From a virus: a stretch of DNA of 24,713 bases. This document shows, one piece after another, positions 12,150-17,790 of this stretch. The stretch is taken from the IMG/VR virus record IMGVR_UViG_3300029319_000337, positions 1 through 24,713 of that record. One strand, written 5' to 3'. The position numbers and the translations under genes are program-made. The notes beneath the pieces were generated by a model. It had not been told where the DNA came from. It saw only the letters and a program-made list of their open reading frames with translations, and made no database searches. Numbering within the stretch: the first letter of the stretch is position 1; each line of letters begins with the position of its first letter.

Positions 12150-12550
12150 TTAAGTGCTCCTTCAGGAATTTCGACAACTTCAGGATCGTTGTCATTGAAC
12201 TCATTCATATCATAACATACCCAACCTGCACTGGTGAAGATGTAGGCATATTCTTCATTATTATTCTTATCCAAATACTCATCCATTGTCATCAGACTAG
12301 GAGGACAATTTTCACCGCGCTCAGAGTAATACATAGGACCACTTTCTGAGCGAGTTTCATTCTGCCAACCAACATTAGTCCAAGCAGATGACATATCGCC
12401 ACCATCAATCAGTTCGGAAACTTTCTCCTTCGTATTGTAGTGCGTCTTGAGAATCCGACCCAACCAAGAAGGATAACCATCCCAGTGATGATAAACAGAA
12501 AGAATAGAGTCATCTTTGAGTTGAATACCAATGCGTGAACGAGTTGCCAT
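12143..12550 (-). CDS. Conserved phage protein with HWDGYP motif (135 aa)
   Basis: A 135-residue protein starting MATRSRIGIQLKDDSILSVY, then HHWDGYPSWLGRIL. This is a widespread small phage protein whose hallmark is MATRSxIG followed by HxDGYP and GxIL. It is known from many tailed phages of cyanobacteria and other hosts, with no firmly established activity that I can state. Residues 50-75 (GDMSS, then TNVGWQNETR) also fit. It is the first gene of an 11-gene chain behind copy 14. Confidence 0.88.
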   Translation of the reverse strand: MATRSRIGIQLKDDSILSVYHHWDGYPSWLGRILKTHYNTKEKVSELIDGGDMSSAWTNVGWQNETRSESGPMYYSERGENCPPSLMTMDEYLDKNNNEEYAYIFTSAGWVCYDMNEFNDNDPEVVEIPEGALKC

Positions 12551-12565
12551 CTTTTAGTTGTGTGC

Positions 12566-12697
12566 TTACACTACAGGGACAGTTTCAAGGTGAGTAACTT
12601 TTACTGTTGGAGGAGTTAATGGCTCTATCTCCTCCATTTCTTTCCAAATGTTTTCAAACTCCTCTAAAGTTTGGTGTTTATATTCTTTAGCATCCAT
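12566..12697 (-). CDS. Small protein whose C-terminus is encoded by promoter-like copy 14 (43 aa)
   Basis: A 43-residue frame found in a gap: ATG at 12695-12697, TAA at 12566-12568. It starts MDAKEYKHQTLEEFENIWKE and is acidic and helical, then ends KVTHLETVPVV. Those last residues are translated from the repeated promoter-like element itself. At most other copies a stop codon stands just before the element. The start overlaps the end of the upstream gene. A recent frameshift or stop loss could explain the read-through. Confidence 0.55.
   Translation of the reverse strand: MDAKEYKHQTLEEFENIWKEMEEIEPLTPPTVKVTHLETVPVV
12570..12598 (-). promoter_or_regulatory. Repeated promoter-like element, copy 14
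   Basis: Minus-strand TTACTC (12592-12597), ACCTTGAAACTGT, hexamer TGTAGT (12570-12575). A leader of about 20 bases precedes the ATG at 12550. This copy lies inside the reading frame of the preceding 43-aa gene. Confidence 0.72.
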
Positions 12698-12887
12698 CTT
12701 TTTTGAACTGTTTACGACACTTTTTGACCTCTTTGAGTTCTTCTTTAATCATTTGATATGCATCTTCAGATGATAATCTTTTCGATAGTTCCATAGCACA
12801 AATAACTTCAACTCTTGTACCGAAGTGTTTAAGTGCTTCTTCAAAACAGTTTAGTTCTTCATACATTAGTGATGCATTCTGTGACAT
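12687..12887 (-). CDS. Small conserved-type protein (66 aa)
   Basis: A 66-residue protein, MSQNASLMYEELNCFEEALK, then HFGTRVEVICAMELSKRLS, ending with a basic KKCRKQFKKDGC. It matches a short cyanophage protein pattern (NASLMYEEL ... FEEAxKHFGTRVEVICAME) of unknown function. It overlaps the upstream 52-residue gene by 22 bases. Confidence 0.8.
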   Translation of the reverse strand: MSQNASLMYEELNCFEEALKHFGTRVEVICAMELSKRLSSEDAYQMIKEELKEVKKCRKQFKKDGC

Positions 12888-13024
12888 AAACTATCTATCT
12901 TAGTTTTTAGTTTTTCATGTTTCACCCCTGGAAAATCGATTTGCTCACCTCTAGCAATAGTATAAGAAGTGGTACAAGATAGAACATACTTTAGATACTT
13001 TAATTCTTGTGGAGTGAAGTTCAT
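12866..13024 (-). CDS. Small hypothetical protein (52 aa)
   Basis: A 52-residue frame found in a gap: ATG at 13022-13024 overlapping the TGA of the upstream gene, TAA at 12866-12868. The product starts MNFTPQELKYLKYVLSCTTS, then YTIARGEQIDFPGVKHEKLK. The helical MNFTPQELKYLKYVL start resembles other small phage proteins of the type at 3281. No function can be assigned. Confidence 0.72.
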   Translation of the reverse strand: MNFTPQELKYLKYVLSCTTSYTIARGEQIDFPGVKHEKLKTKIDSLCHRMHH

Positions 13025-13239
13025 TTGAAACCTTTGGTCTTTGGTTTTACTTTTACATCTAACACTTCAATATGAGACAGAAACATTTTCTTGTTCCACC
13101 ATATTTCTCGTGCCATCATATAGTCACCAACGACTATAGATTCACCATTTTTAGAGACTACTTTATAATGATGTCTATCATAATCTTTGTAGCATGTTTG
13201 CTCAAAGTATTGATCATCATCTGGTCGTATGAGTTCCAT
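13021..13239 (-). CDS. Small hypothetical protein (72 aa)
   Basis: A 72-residue protein starting MELIRPDDDQYFEQTCYKDY, with a basic beta-rich second half (VVVGDYMMAREIWWNKKMF) and a lysine-rich tail KVKPKTKGFK. No family is recognised. It overlaps the upstream secreted or membrane-anchored protein gene by 23 bases and the downstream gene by an ATGA. Confidence 0.72.
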   Translation of the reverse strand: MELIRPDDDQYFEQTCYKDYDRHHYKVVSKNGESIVVGDYMMAREIWWNKKMFLSHIEVLDVKVKPKTKGFK

Positions 13240-13501
13240 CTTGGAGACTATCCACAGTGTATTGATGACCAGATTCTAACACATTATCGTGCAATTCTGC
13301 AATATCACCTAAACCTTCAATAGAATACCACGGAGCATTTTCCCAGTCAAATCCTTCACCAAAAGTGTTATCTGCGTTTACAATGTACCAATGACATGAT
13401 GTATCTGGAACATCTACAGCACAATGTGACCAGTCATCAGACCATTGTGGCACTTGAACCCATAAAGTAACTGCTAAAATAGCACTAAGAATTGATAGCA
13501 T
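13217..13501 (-). CDS. Small protein with an N-terminal membrane or signal segment (94 aa)
   Basis: I start this at the ATG at 13499-13501 (MLSILSAILAVTLWVQVPQW), giving 94 residues. The first 17 form a hydrophobic segment that could be a signal peptide or membrane anchor. The rest (SDDWSHCAVDVPDTSCHWYI, then VNADNTFGEGFDWENAPWY) is acidic with two cysteines and probably periplasmic or cell-surface. A similar SDDWSxCAVDVPDTSCHWYIVN motif is familiar from cyanophage proteins. The longer frame overlaps a more credible membrane gene. Confidence 0.75.
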   Translation of the reverse strand: MLSILSAILAVTLWVQVPQWSDDWSHCAVDVPDTSCHWYIVNADNTFGEGFDWENAPWYSIEGLGDIAELHDNVLESGHQYTVDSLQDGTHTTR

Positions 13502-13622
13502 TTTTAAGTGTAGTAAGTAAGTGCATATTGCCATGAAAATACCCCGCAACGATGATACAAAGGGTGGCAAAAATGACACCTAAGAACATCATTACAGGGA
13601 CAATAGGATTCTTCAATTCCAT
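13485..13622 (-). CDS. Small single-helix membrane protein (45 aa)
   Basis: A 45-residue frame found in a gap: ATG at 13620-13622, TAG at 13485-13487. The product starts MELKNPIVPVMMFLGVIFAT, then LCIIVAGYFHGNMHLL. Residues 7-28 form a clear transmembrane helix. The start overlaps the end of the upstream gene by ten bases, and the stop overlaps the start of the 94-residue gene by 17. It may act in the host inner membrane alongside the next gene. Confidence 0.72.
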   Translation of the reverse strand: MELKNPIVPVMMFLGVIFATLCIIVAGYFHGNMHLLTTLKNAINS

Positions 13623-13810
13623 CGAAGGTCTTGAAGATATTTTAGAACGTTTTCACGAACATCCATTAATTCATGATAACACTTCTGGTTATGAGCACAT
13701 TGACGGAGTGCTGAATCTGGTTTATGTACCGACTCAATAAAAATATCAAGTCCTCGATTCCATTTGTCTTGTTTAGACTCTCCGTCATCGATTACATACT
13801 GATCTTTCAT
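13613..13810 (-). CDS. Small hypothetical protein (65 aa)
   Basis: A 65-residue charged, helical protein starting MKDQYVIDDGESKQDKWNRG, then LDIFIESVHKPDSALRQC, ending VLKYLQDLRWN. No family is recognised. Its ATG overlaps the TGA of the upstream 69-residue gene. Confidence 0.72.
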   Translation of the reverse strand: MKDQYVIDDGESKQDKWNRGLDIFIESVHKPDSALRQCAHNQKCYHELMDVRENVLKYLQDLRWN

Positions 13811-14016
13811 TTTAGAACCTCCCAGTGGTCATCTGCGCTTTCATTCATCCAGAAAAAGTATTTTCCTGAAATGGAAGCAAGAAACATTCTACCATTCTCT
13901 CGCTTCTCTACCCTACAAGAGTGAAGATTATTCATCATATTCGCAAAACGATTCTTTGCCTTACTAGATTTAGGTTTGACGCAAATGAACTCAGTTTTGG
14001 TCTTCGTGATGCTCAT
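13807..14016 (-). CDS. Small conserved-type protein (69 aa)
   Basis: A 69-residue protein with the pattern EFICVKPKSSKAKNRFANMM, then NNLHSCRVEKRENGRMFLAS, ending KYFFWMNE. I recognise this type from T4-like cyanophages, function unknown. The C-terminal half looks like a three-stranded sheet. It is the first gene of the unit behind copy 15, with a leader of about 16 bases. Confidence 0.8.
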   Translation of the reverse strand: MSITKTKTEFICVKPKSSKAKNRFANMMNNLHSCRVEKRENGRMFLASISGKYFFWMNESADDHWEVLK

Positions 14017-14032
14017 AAAGTGTTGTACCTAC

Positions 14033-14061
14033 GATAATAGAACAGTTTAGAGGTGAGTAAC
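14033..14061 (-). promoter_or_regulatory. Repeated promoter-like element, copy 15
   Basis: Minus-strand TTACTC (14055-14060), ACCTCTAAACTGT, hexamer ATTATC (14033-14038). This is the first copy in transcription order, just after the metalloprotease gene. Confidence 0.7.
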
Positions 14062-14110
14062 TTTATTTTTTAAAATAATCTATAAAGTTCTCTTTAACCC
14101 CAGCAAAGGT

Positions 14111-14139
14111 ATTCTACTGGGTTTTTAAGATGTTGTCAA
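14111..14139 (-). promoter_or_regulatory. Possible sigma70-type promoter
   Basis: TTGACA (14134-14139), exactly 17 bases, then TAGAAT (14111-14116) on the minus strand. It overlaps the 3' end of the metalloprotease gene and points into the small-gene region. It could be a host-read early promoter. Confidence 0.4.
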
Positions 14140-14592
14140 ACGGTTAGGAAATGGTGTTCCCTTTCCATGTGATTCAGGACCAAGACCTAGGTAACAATGA
14201 AACAACTTACGTTCCATTTCTCTTGCTTCTACTTCCCATGGTTGGTCTGAATAGTCCGTATGAGAGTGGTCTATGCCCTTCCAATAGCGTTTCTCTCCTT
14301 TATCCTTAAGATGACCTTTAACGTGTTGATAAACGTGCCAGAGTTCATGTAGGAGGGTGCTGGTGTAGTTTTCTGCATTAAGACGGTTGTGCATCTCAAT
14401 TTCAAAAGATCTTGGTCTCCAGTCACAGTCCATTACGGTACAAAATCCATATGCACGCTCTCGAAGTAGTCCACGATGATGCACAACAATTTCAAGTTTG
14501 TGACGTGGTAGATACTTATTCACGAACCATTCAACAACATCAGTGCAACGATTCTTGCTATATTTGTATCCACTGGTGTATAATGTGAGCAT
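14125..14592 (-). CDS. SprT-like zinc metalloprotease
   Basis: A 155-residue protein with the zinc-binding HELWH motif (residues 82-86) in the context TLLHELWHVYQHVKGH. A downstream glutamate in QPWEVEARE (residues 120 and 122) can serve as the third ligand. This matches the SprT / gluzincin-like fold of small phage and bacterial metallopeptidases. The substrate is unknown. SprT relatives act on DNA-linked proteins in eukaryotes, but transfer of that role here is inference. The ATG is coupled to the upstream 37-residue membrane protein by TAATG. The stop coincides with a sigma70-like promoter that leads to the small-gene region. Confidence 0.88.
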   Translation of the reverse strand: MLTLYTSGYKYSKNRCTDVVEWFVNKYLPRHKLEIVVHHRGLLRERAYGFCTVMDCDWRPRSFEIEMHNRLNAENYTSTLLHELWHVYQHVKGHLKDKGEKRYWKGIDHSHTDYSDQPWEVEAREMERKLFHCYLGLGPESHGKGTPFPNRLTTS

Positions 14593-14705
14593 TAGAAAAG
14601 TGCGTTAATTACCACTTCAGATACCTTAACACCCCAATGTGTCACCCAGATGAAAGATGTGACAAAAATTAATCTGTCCAGACTTGAGTACCGCATCTGT
14701 TTCAT
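14592..14705 (-). CDS. Very small membrane protein (37 aa)
   Basis: A 37-residue frame in the space between a terminator and the metalloprotease gene: ATG at 14703-14705, TAA at 14592-14594. The product MKQMRYSSLDRLIFVTSFIW, then VTHWGVKVSEVVINALF, has a hydrophobic stretch at residues 12-20 and an amphipathic tail. Its stop overlaps the metalloprotease ATG (TAATG), which supports real translation. No family is recognised. It begins 19 bases downstream of a terminator hairpin. Confidence 0.6.
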   Translation of the reverse strand: MKQMRYSSLDRLIFVTSFIWVTHWGVKVSEVVINALF

Positions 14706-14720
14706 GTGTCTTCAGACACT

Positions 14721-14754
14721 ATAAAACCCTCCTGGAATAAAACCAGAGAGGGTT
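14721..14754 (-). terminator. Rho-independent terminator closing the fibre gene block
   Basis: In the minus-strand transcript, AACCCUCUCUGG (14743-14754) pairs with CCAGGAGGGUU (14725-14735), with one bulged base and a 7-base loop, and is followed by UUAU. It lies 19 bases past the stop of the 142-residue gene. Confidence 0.85.
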
Positions 14755-14773
14755 GTGCAGGTTATTGAAGTGG

Positions 14774-15202
14774 TTATTCTTCCTCTTCTGGTCCTTCACC
14801 AGGTCCTTCTACAAAATCCCAACTAACTGTAGATTCGTTCCATACATATAGATCCCCATTAGATAATTGTTCTTCTGTTAATGTTGGTTCTGAAACTGGT
14901 GGTTCATACGCATAAGTTTCTTCATTAAGAACCCAAGAAGGATACTTTTCTGGTTTTATATCCATGAATACATAATTTTCAAAACTGTATGACATTCCTA
15001 TTCCAGCATATCGTTGTCTGGATGATCCGTCATAAAAAGTTTCAACCCATATTGTGTGTCCACCATGAATAGATTTCAAATACTTAATTCCAACATCTTC
15101 ACTGTGATTTCCATCAGTATCTAATGTGTTAGATGAATCAACGATCTCAACACTAATTACAGTATTGTCATCATCCAATTGTGCGAAATGTGTTATTGCC
15201 AT
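14774..15202 (-). CDS. Virion/fibre-associated protein of the RYAGIGM type (142 aa)
   Basis: A 142-residue protein starting MAITHFAQLDDDNTVISVEI, with a core SRQRYAGIGMSYSFENYVF and a PSWVLNEETYAYEPPV segment. The tail is proline- and glutamate-rich. This pattern (AHFAQLDxxNxVxxVxVVDN ... RYAGIGMxY ... PSWxLN) is common in T4-like cyanophages and pelagiphages near tail-fibre genes, and is taken to be a structural or fibre-tip protein. It is the last gene of the block before a terminator. Confidence 0.85.
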   Translation of the reverse strand: MAITHFAQLDDDNTVISVEIVDSSNTLDTDGNHSEDVGIKYLKSIHGGHTIWVETFYDGSSRQRYAGIGMSYSFENYVFMDIKPEKYPSWVLNEETYAYEPPVSEPTLTEEQLSNGDLYVWNESTVSWDFVEGPGEGPEEEE

Positions 15203-15206
15203 AATT

Positions 15207-16184
15207 TTAAACTGTTGTATATCTTATAATAACAATACCTGGAGAACCTGCTCCTCCAGATCCAATTGGAGGAGCACCACCTCCTCCACTACCAGTATTG
15301 GTAGTAGCGTTACCACCATTGCCATTCCCGCCGCCGCCATAACCGCCGGGACCTGGACCAGGTCCAGCACCACCTCCACCTCCGGCAAAGAATCTACCTG
15401 AAGTTGGTCCAGGGGTTCCAAAATCGGTTGGGACACCAGTATCTCCTGAAAAAACTGCTAAACCAACTCCACCAGGACCACCGGTAGATCCAGAAGCAGA
15501 TGGACTACTTGCTCCAGCACCTCCACCACCTCCGCTTGCGTAGTTAGGGGTCTTGCTTGCCCTTCCTCCATTAGTTCCATAAGAACCACTACTTCCACCT
15601 GGATTACCAAAATATCCTGGAGCGGGCCCACCTTCTCCTCCACCGCCAGATCCTTCAGGCGAACCAATGCCAGAGCCGCTACCTCCTCCACCACCTCCAC
15701 CACCAACCGATAATGTAGTCACTGAACTACCCCCAACAGTGAATGGAACTCCTCCAGATGGAGTGGGTTGACTAGAAAATGAAGTTGTTCCACCAGAACC
15801 GCCATCAGCACCAAAAACTGATGTTCCATATCCACCATCACCTATTGTTATTTCATATACTTGTTTTGTTAAGAGGACATTTAGTTCTTCTCTAAAACCA
15901 CCGGCACCACCAGCGCCACCTCTATAGGAACTTGGACTACCTTTACCACCTCCAGCACCTCCTCCAACTACAAGTATGTCAGCATTTCCACTACGATTAA
16001 CAATAAAAGTTCCTGGTCCAACGAATACATGATAAACATATCCATTTCCTGGTACATAAACTTTTTGTCCAGAAGCAGTGACTGAAAGTCCTGATGTATT
16101 ATCTGAAGTAGTGGGTGTAAACTCTATTTCATTTATTTTGATGGATTGTGCCCCACCATAAGATGTATTCTTAAATGGTGCCAT
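15207..16184 (-). CDS. Glycine-rich tail-fibre adhesin-like protein (325 aa)
   Basis: A 325-residue protein. An N-terminal part (VPGNGYVYHVFVGPGTFIV, then ADILVVGGGAGGG) has the start of the glycine-rich fibre domain found in many phages. From residue 75 on it is dominated by poly-Gly blocks separated by Ser, Pro and short hydrophobic strands, ending GSPGIVIIRYTTV. Such glycine-rich motifs in T-even gp38 adhesins form a polyglycine-II sandwich that recognises host receptors. It has a tandem paralogue immediately upstream (16189-17136). Shadow frames with runs of Leu/Val or Pro over the same DNA are artefacts of the repetitive coding. Confidence 0.88.
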   Translation of the reverse strand: MAPFKNTSYGGAQSIKINEIEFTPTTSDNTSGLSVTASGQKVYVPGNGYVYHVFVGPGTFIVNRSGNADILVVGGGAGGGKGSPSSYRGGAGGAGGFREELNVLLTKQVYEITIGDGGYGTSVFGADGGSGGTTSFSSQPTPSGGVPFTVGGSSVTTLSVGGGGGGGGSGSGIGSPEGSGGGGEGGPAPGYFGNPGGSSGSYGTNGGRASKTPNYASGGGGGAGASSPSASGSTGGPGGVGLAVFSGDTGVPTDFGTPGPTSGRFFAGGGGGAGPGPGPGGYGGGGNGNGGNATTNTGSGGGGAPPIGSGGAGSPGIVIIRYTTV

Positions 16185-16188
16185 ACTA

Positions 16189-17136
16189 TTAAGTGGGATT
16201 AACTTTAACTCTTATAATAACAATTCCTGGAGCTCCATTTCCTCCAGATCCAGATGGAGGAGCACCACCTCCTCCACTACCAGTATTGGTAGTAGCGTTA
16301 CCACCATTACCGCCACCACCACCACCAACACCACCACTACCTGGAGCAGGTCCAGCACCACCTCCACCTCCAGCAAAACATCGTCCATTGCCGCCAAATT
16401 GATCAGTTGGTCCGGCTGTTCCATAATCAGTTGGAATACCAGTATCACCAGAAAATGCTACTCGTCCACCTCCTCCAGCCGCATCTCCATTTCCATATGT
16501 AATTGATCTTCCTAATTCATAAGCACCTCCACCACCTCCGGATCCATAATTTGAACCTGGACTTCCACCACCACCCCTGTGTCCATAAGTGCCACCTGAG
16601 CCGCCATTGCTCGGGCCGCCCTCTCCTCCACCACCAGATCCTTCAGTTGAATTAACTCCATTCCCACTACCGCCTCCACCACCTCCACCACCAACACTTA
16701 ATGAAGTTGATGTTGCAGTGGTAATTAATCTAAAAGGATTTGTACTAGTAAAAGAAGTTGCTCCACCAGAACCGCCATCAACACCAAAAGAAGATGTTCC
16801 ATTTCCACCACTACCTATTGTTATTGGATAACTTTGTACTGGACAGAAAATGTTGTATTCTTCTCTAAAACCACCGGCACCTCCGCCACCACCTCTATAG
16901 GAACTTGGACTACCTTTACCACCTCCAGCACCTCCTCCAACTAAAAGAAGATCAATATATCCCGATGTAGTTATTGTAAATGTTCCTGGTGCAGTAAATA
17001 TATGATAAACATATCCATTTCCAGGTGTAAATGGATTTGGTGAAGTCGCTACAGCACCTCTTCTAGTTTCAGTTGCTTCTAACTCTGATACAAAACTTCC
17101 AATGAGTCCTGAAGAATTGCTTTTAAATGGTGCCAT
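16189..17136 (-). CDS. Glycine-rich tail-fibre adhesin-like protein, paralogue (315 aa)
   Basis: A 315-residue paralogue of the gene at 15207-16184. The N-terminus is MAPFKSNSSGLIGSFV. The shared blocks are FTPGNGYVYHIFTAPGTF, LLVGGGAGGGKGSPSSYRGG and, near the end, NATTNTGSGGGGAPPSGSGG, then GAPGIVIIR. The two proteins diverge in the segments between Gly blocks, where variable receptor-contact loops would be expected. Only four bases separate the genes. Host recognition is inferred from family features and position after the fibre protein. Confidence 0.88.
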   Translation of the reverse strand: MAPFKSNSSGLIGSFVSELEATETRRGAVATSPNPFTPGNGYVYHIFTAPGTFTITTSGYIDLLLVGGGAGGGKGSPSSYRGGGGGAGGFREEYNIFCPVQSYPITIGSGGNGTSSFGVDGGSGGATSFTSTNPFRLITTATSTSLSVGGGGGGGGSGNGVNSTEGSGGGGEGGPSNGGSGGTYGHRGGGGSPGSNYGSGGGGGAYELGRSITYGNGDAAGGGGRVAFSGDTGIPTDYGTAGPTDQFGGNGRCFAGGGGGAGPAPGSGGVGGGGGGNGGNATTNTGSGGGGAPPSGSGGNGAPGIVIIRVKVNPT

Positions 17137-17138
17137 AA

Positions 17139-17531
17139 TTAACTCTCCGCATCACCAAGAACTAAAACATTAATATCATTTGTTGCTGAACCAGAATTAT
17201 GGGTTCCTTCGTTATAAACTTGAACTGTATCGTTATTCGTATCTAATATAACTGGATATTGAAGTTCATATACAAATGTATCGTCCGGAGCAAGTGTAAC
17301 TCTAACAATTCTATCTCCTGCAGTAGCAACTCCTACACTTCCACTATTGTTTTCTACAACGTAGATTTGTGCATGTTGAGATACACTTTCATTTCCTGTT
17401 CCAACACTTGTATTATGAATAGAGATTCCTCTAATATATGCTGTTTTAGAATTGGCAACAGTATAAACAGTCGCAGTTGTTCCTGCAGATATGTTTTGCG
17501 GAAATCCTAAATTTGCTTTTGCGAGTGCCAT
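17139..17531 (-). CDS. Virion structural protein, fibre-associated (130 aa)
   Basis: A 130-residue beta-rich protein starting MALAKANLGFPQNISAGTTA, then TVYTVANSKTAYIRGISIHN. It has the composition of a virion surface protein (Thr, Val, Asn-rich, no Cys). Proteins of this pattern, with YxVxxxKTAYIRGIxxHNT, lie near fibre genes in marine phages. The exact place in the virion is unknown. A late-promoter-like sequence lies 20 bases upstream. The next gene starts two bases past its stop. Confidence 0.82.
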   Translation of the reverse strand: MALAKANLGFPQNISAGTTATVYTVANSKTAYIRGISIHNTSVGTGNESVSQHAQIYVVENNSGSVGVATAGDRIVRVTLAPDDTFVYELQYPVILDTNNDTVQVYNEGTHNSGSATNDINVLVLGDAES

Positions 17532-17550
17532 TATATTCTAATTTTTTAGT

Positions 17551-17559
17551 TATTTATTA
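17551..17559 (-). promoter_or_regulatory. T4-type late promoter-like motif
   Basis: TAATAAATA on the minus strand, close to the T4 late core TATAAATA, 20 bases before the 130-residue structural gene. It overlaps the stop of the gene upstream, so a chance AT-rich match is possible. Confidence 0.5.
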
Positions 17560-17772
17560 TCCAAATAGCATAACTTCATTGATATCTGCACCTCCTCCTC
17601 CACCACCAGCAGATACAGAAGATCCTCCAATGTAGAGACTAGTGCAACTAATAATACCTACAGAACCACCATACATGGTGATTCCAGTACCAACATGAAA
17701 ACTATCAGTGGCAGGATTTACATATAGGTTATCATCAGTAACTAAATCACCAGTCCTTCTAGTCTTTCCCAT
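17557..17772 (-). CDS. Short fibre-like structural protein (71 aa)
   Basis: A 71-residue protein starting MGKTRRTGDLVTDDNLYVNP. It continues with ATDSFHVGTGITMYGGSVGI and ends in a Gly-rich SAGGGGGGADINEVMLFG. The repeats of the form 'xxVGTGITMYGGSVGIIS' resemble the triple-helical shaft units of the large fibre next door, so it may be an accessory fibre or trimerisation piece. It sits between the propeller protein and the 130-residue structural gene. Confidence 0.78.
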   Translation of the reverse strand: MGKTRRTGDLVTDDNLYVNPATDSFHVGTGITMYGGSVGIISCTSLYIGGSSVSAGGGGGGADINEVMLFG

Positions 17773-17790
17773 GAGATATTTTTTAAATAT

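Noticed and set aside
12946-12969. Partial copy of the element on the plus strand (GCTCACCTCTAG, then TAGTATAAG)
   Set aside because: It lacks about seven bases of the spacer, has the opposite orientation, and lies within a coding frame with no plus-strand gene behind it.
578-14061. CRISPR array made of the repeated 29-base element
   Set aside because: Copies are separated by about 0.2-2.4 kb that contain genes, with no uniform spacers, and each copy is placed ahead of a gene.
14653-14680. Inverted repeat TGTCAC ... GTGACA as an operator
   Set aside because: It is six bases per arm with a 13-base loop, and it lies inside the 37-residue gene. It is too short to claim without comparative support.
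16193-16831. Plus-strand proline-rich frames and minus-strand Leu/Val-rich frames in the glycine-rich genes
   Set aside because: They follow mechanically from reading GGN-rich coding DNA in other frames.
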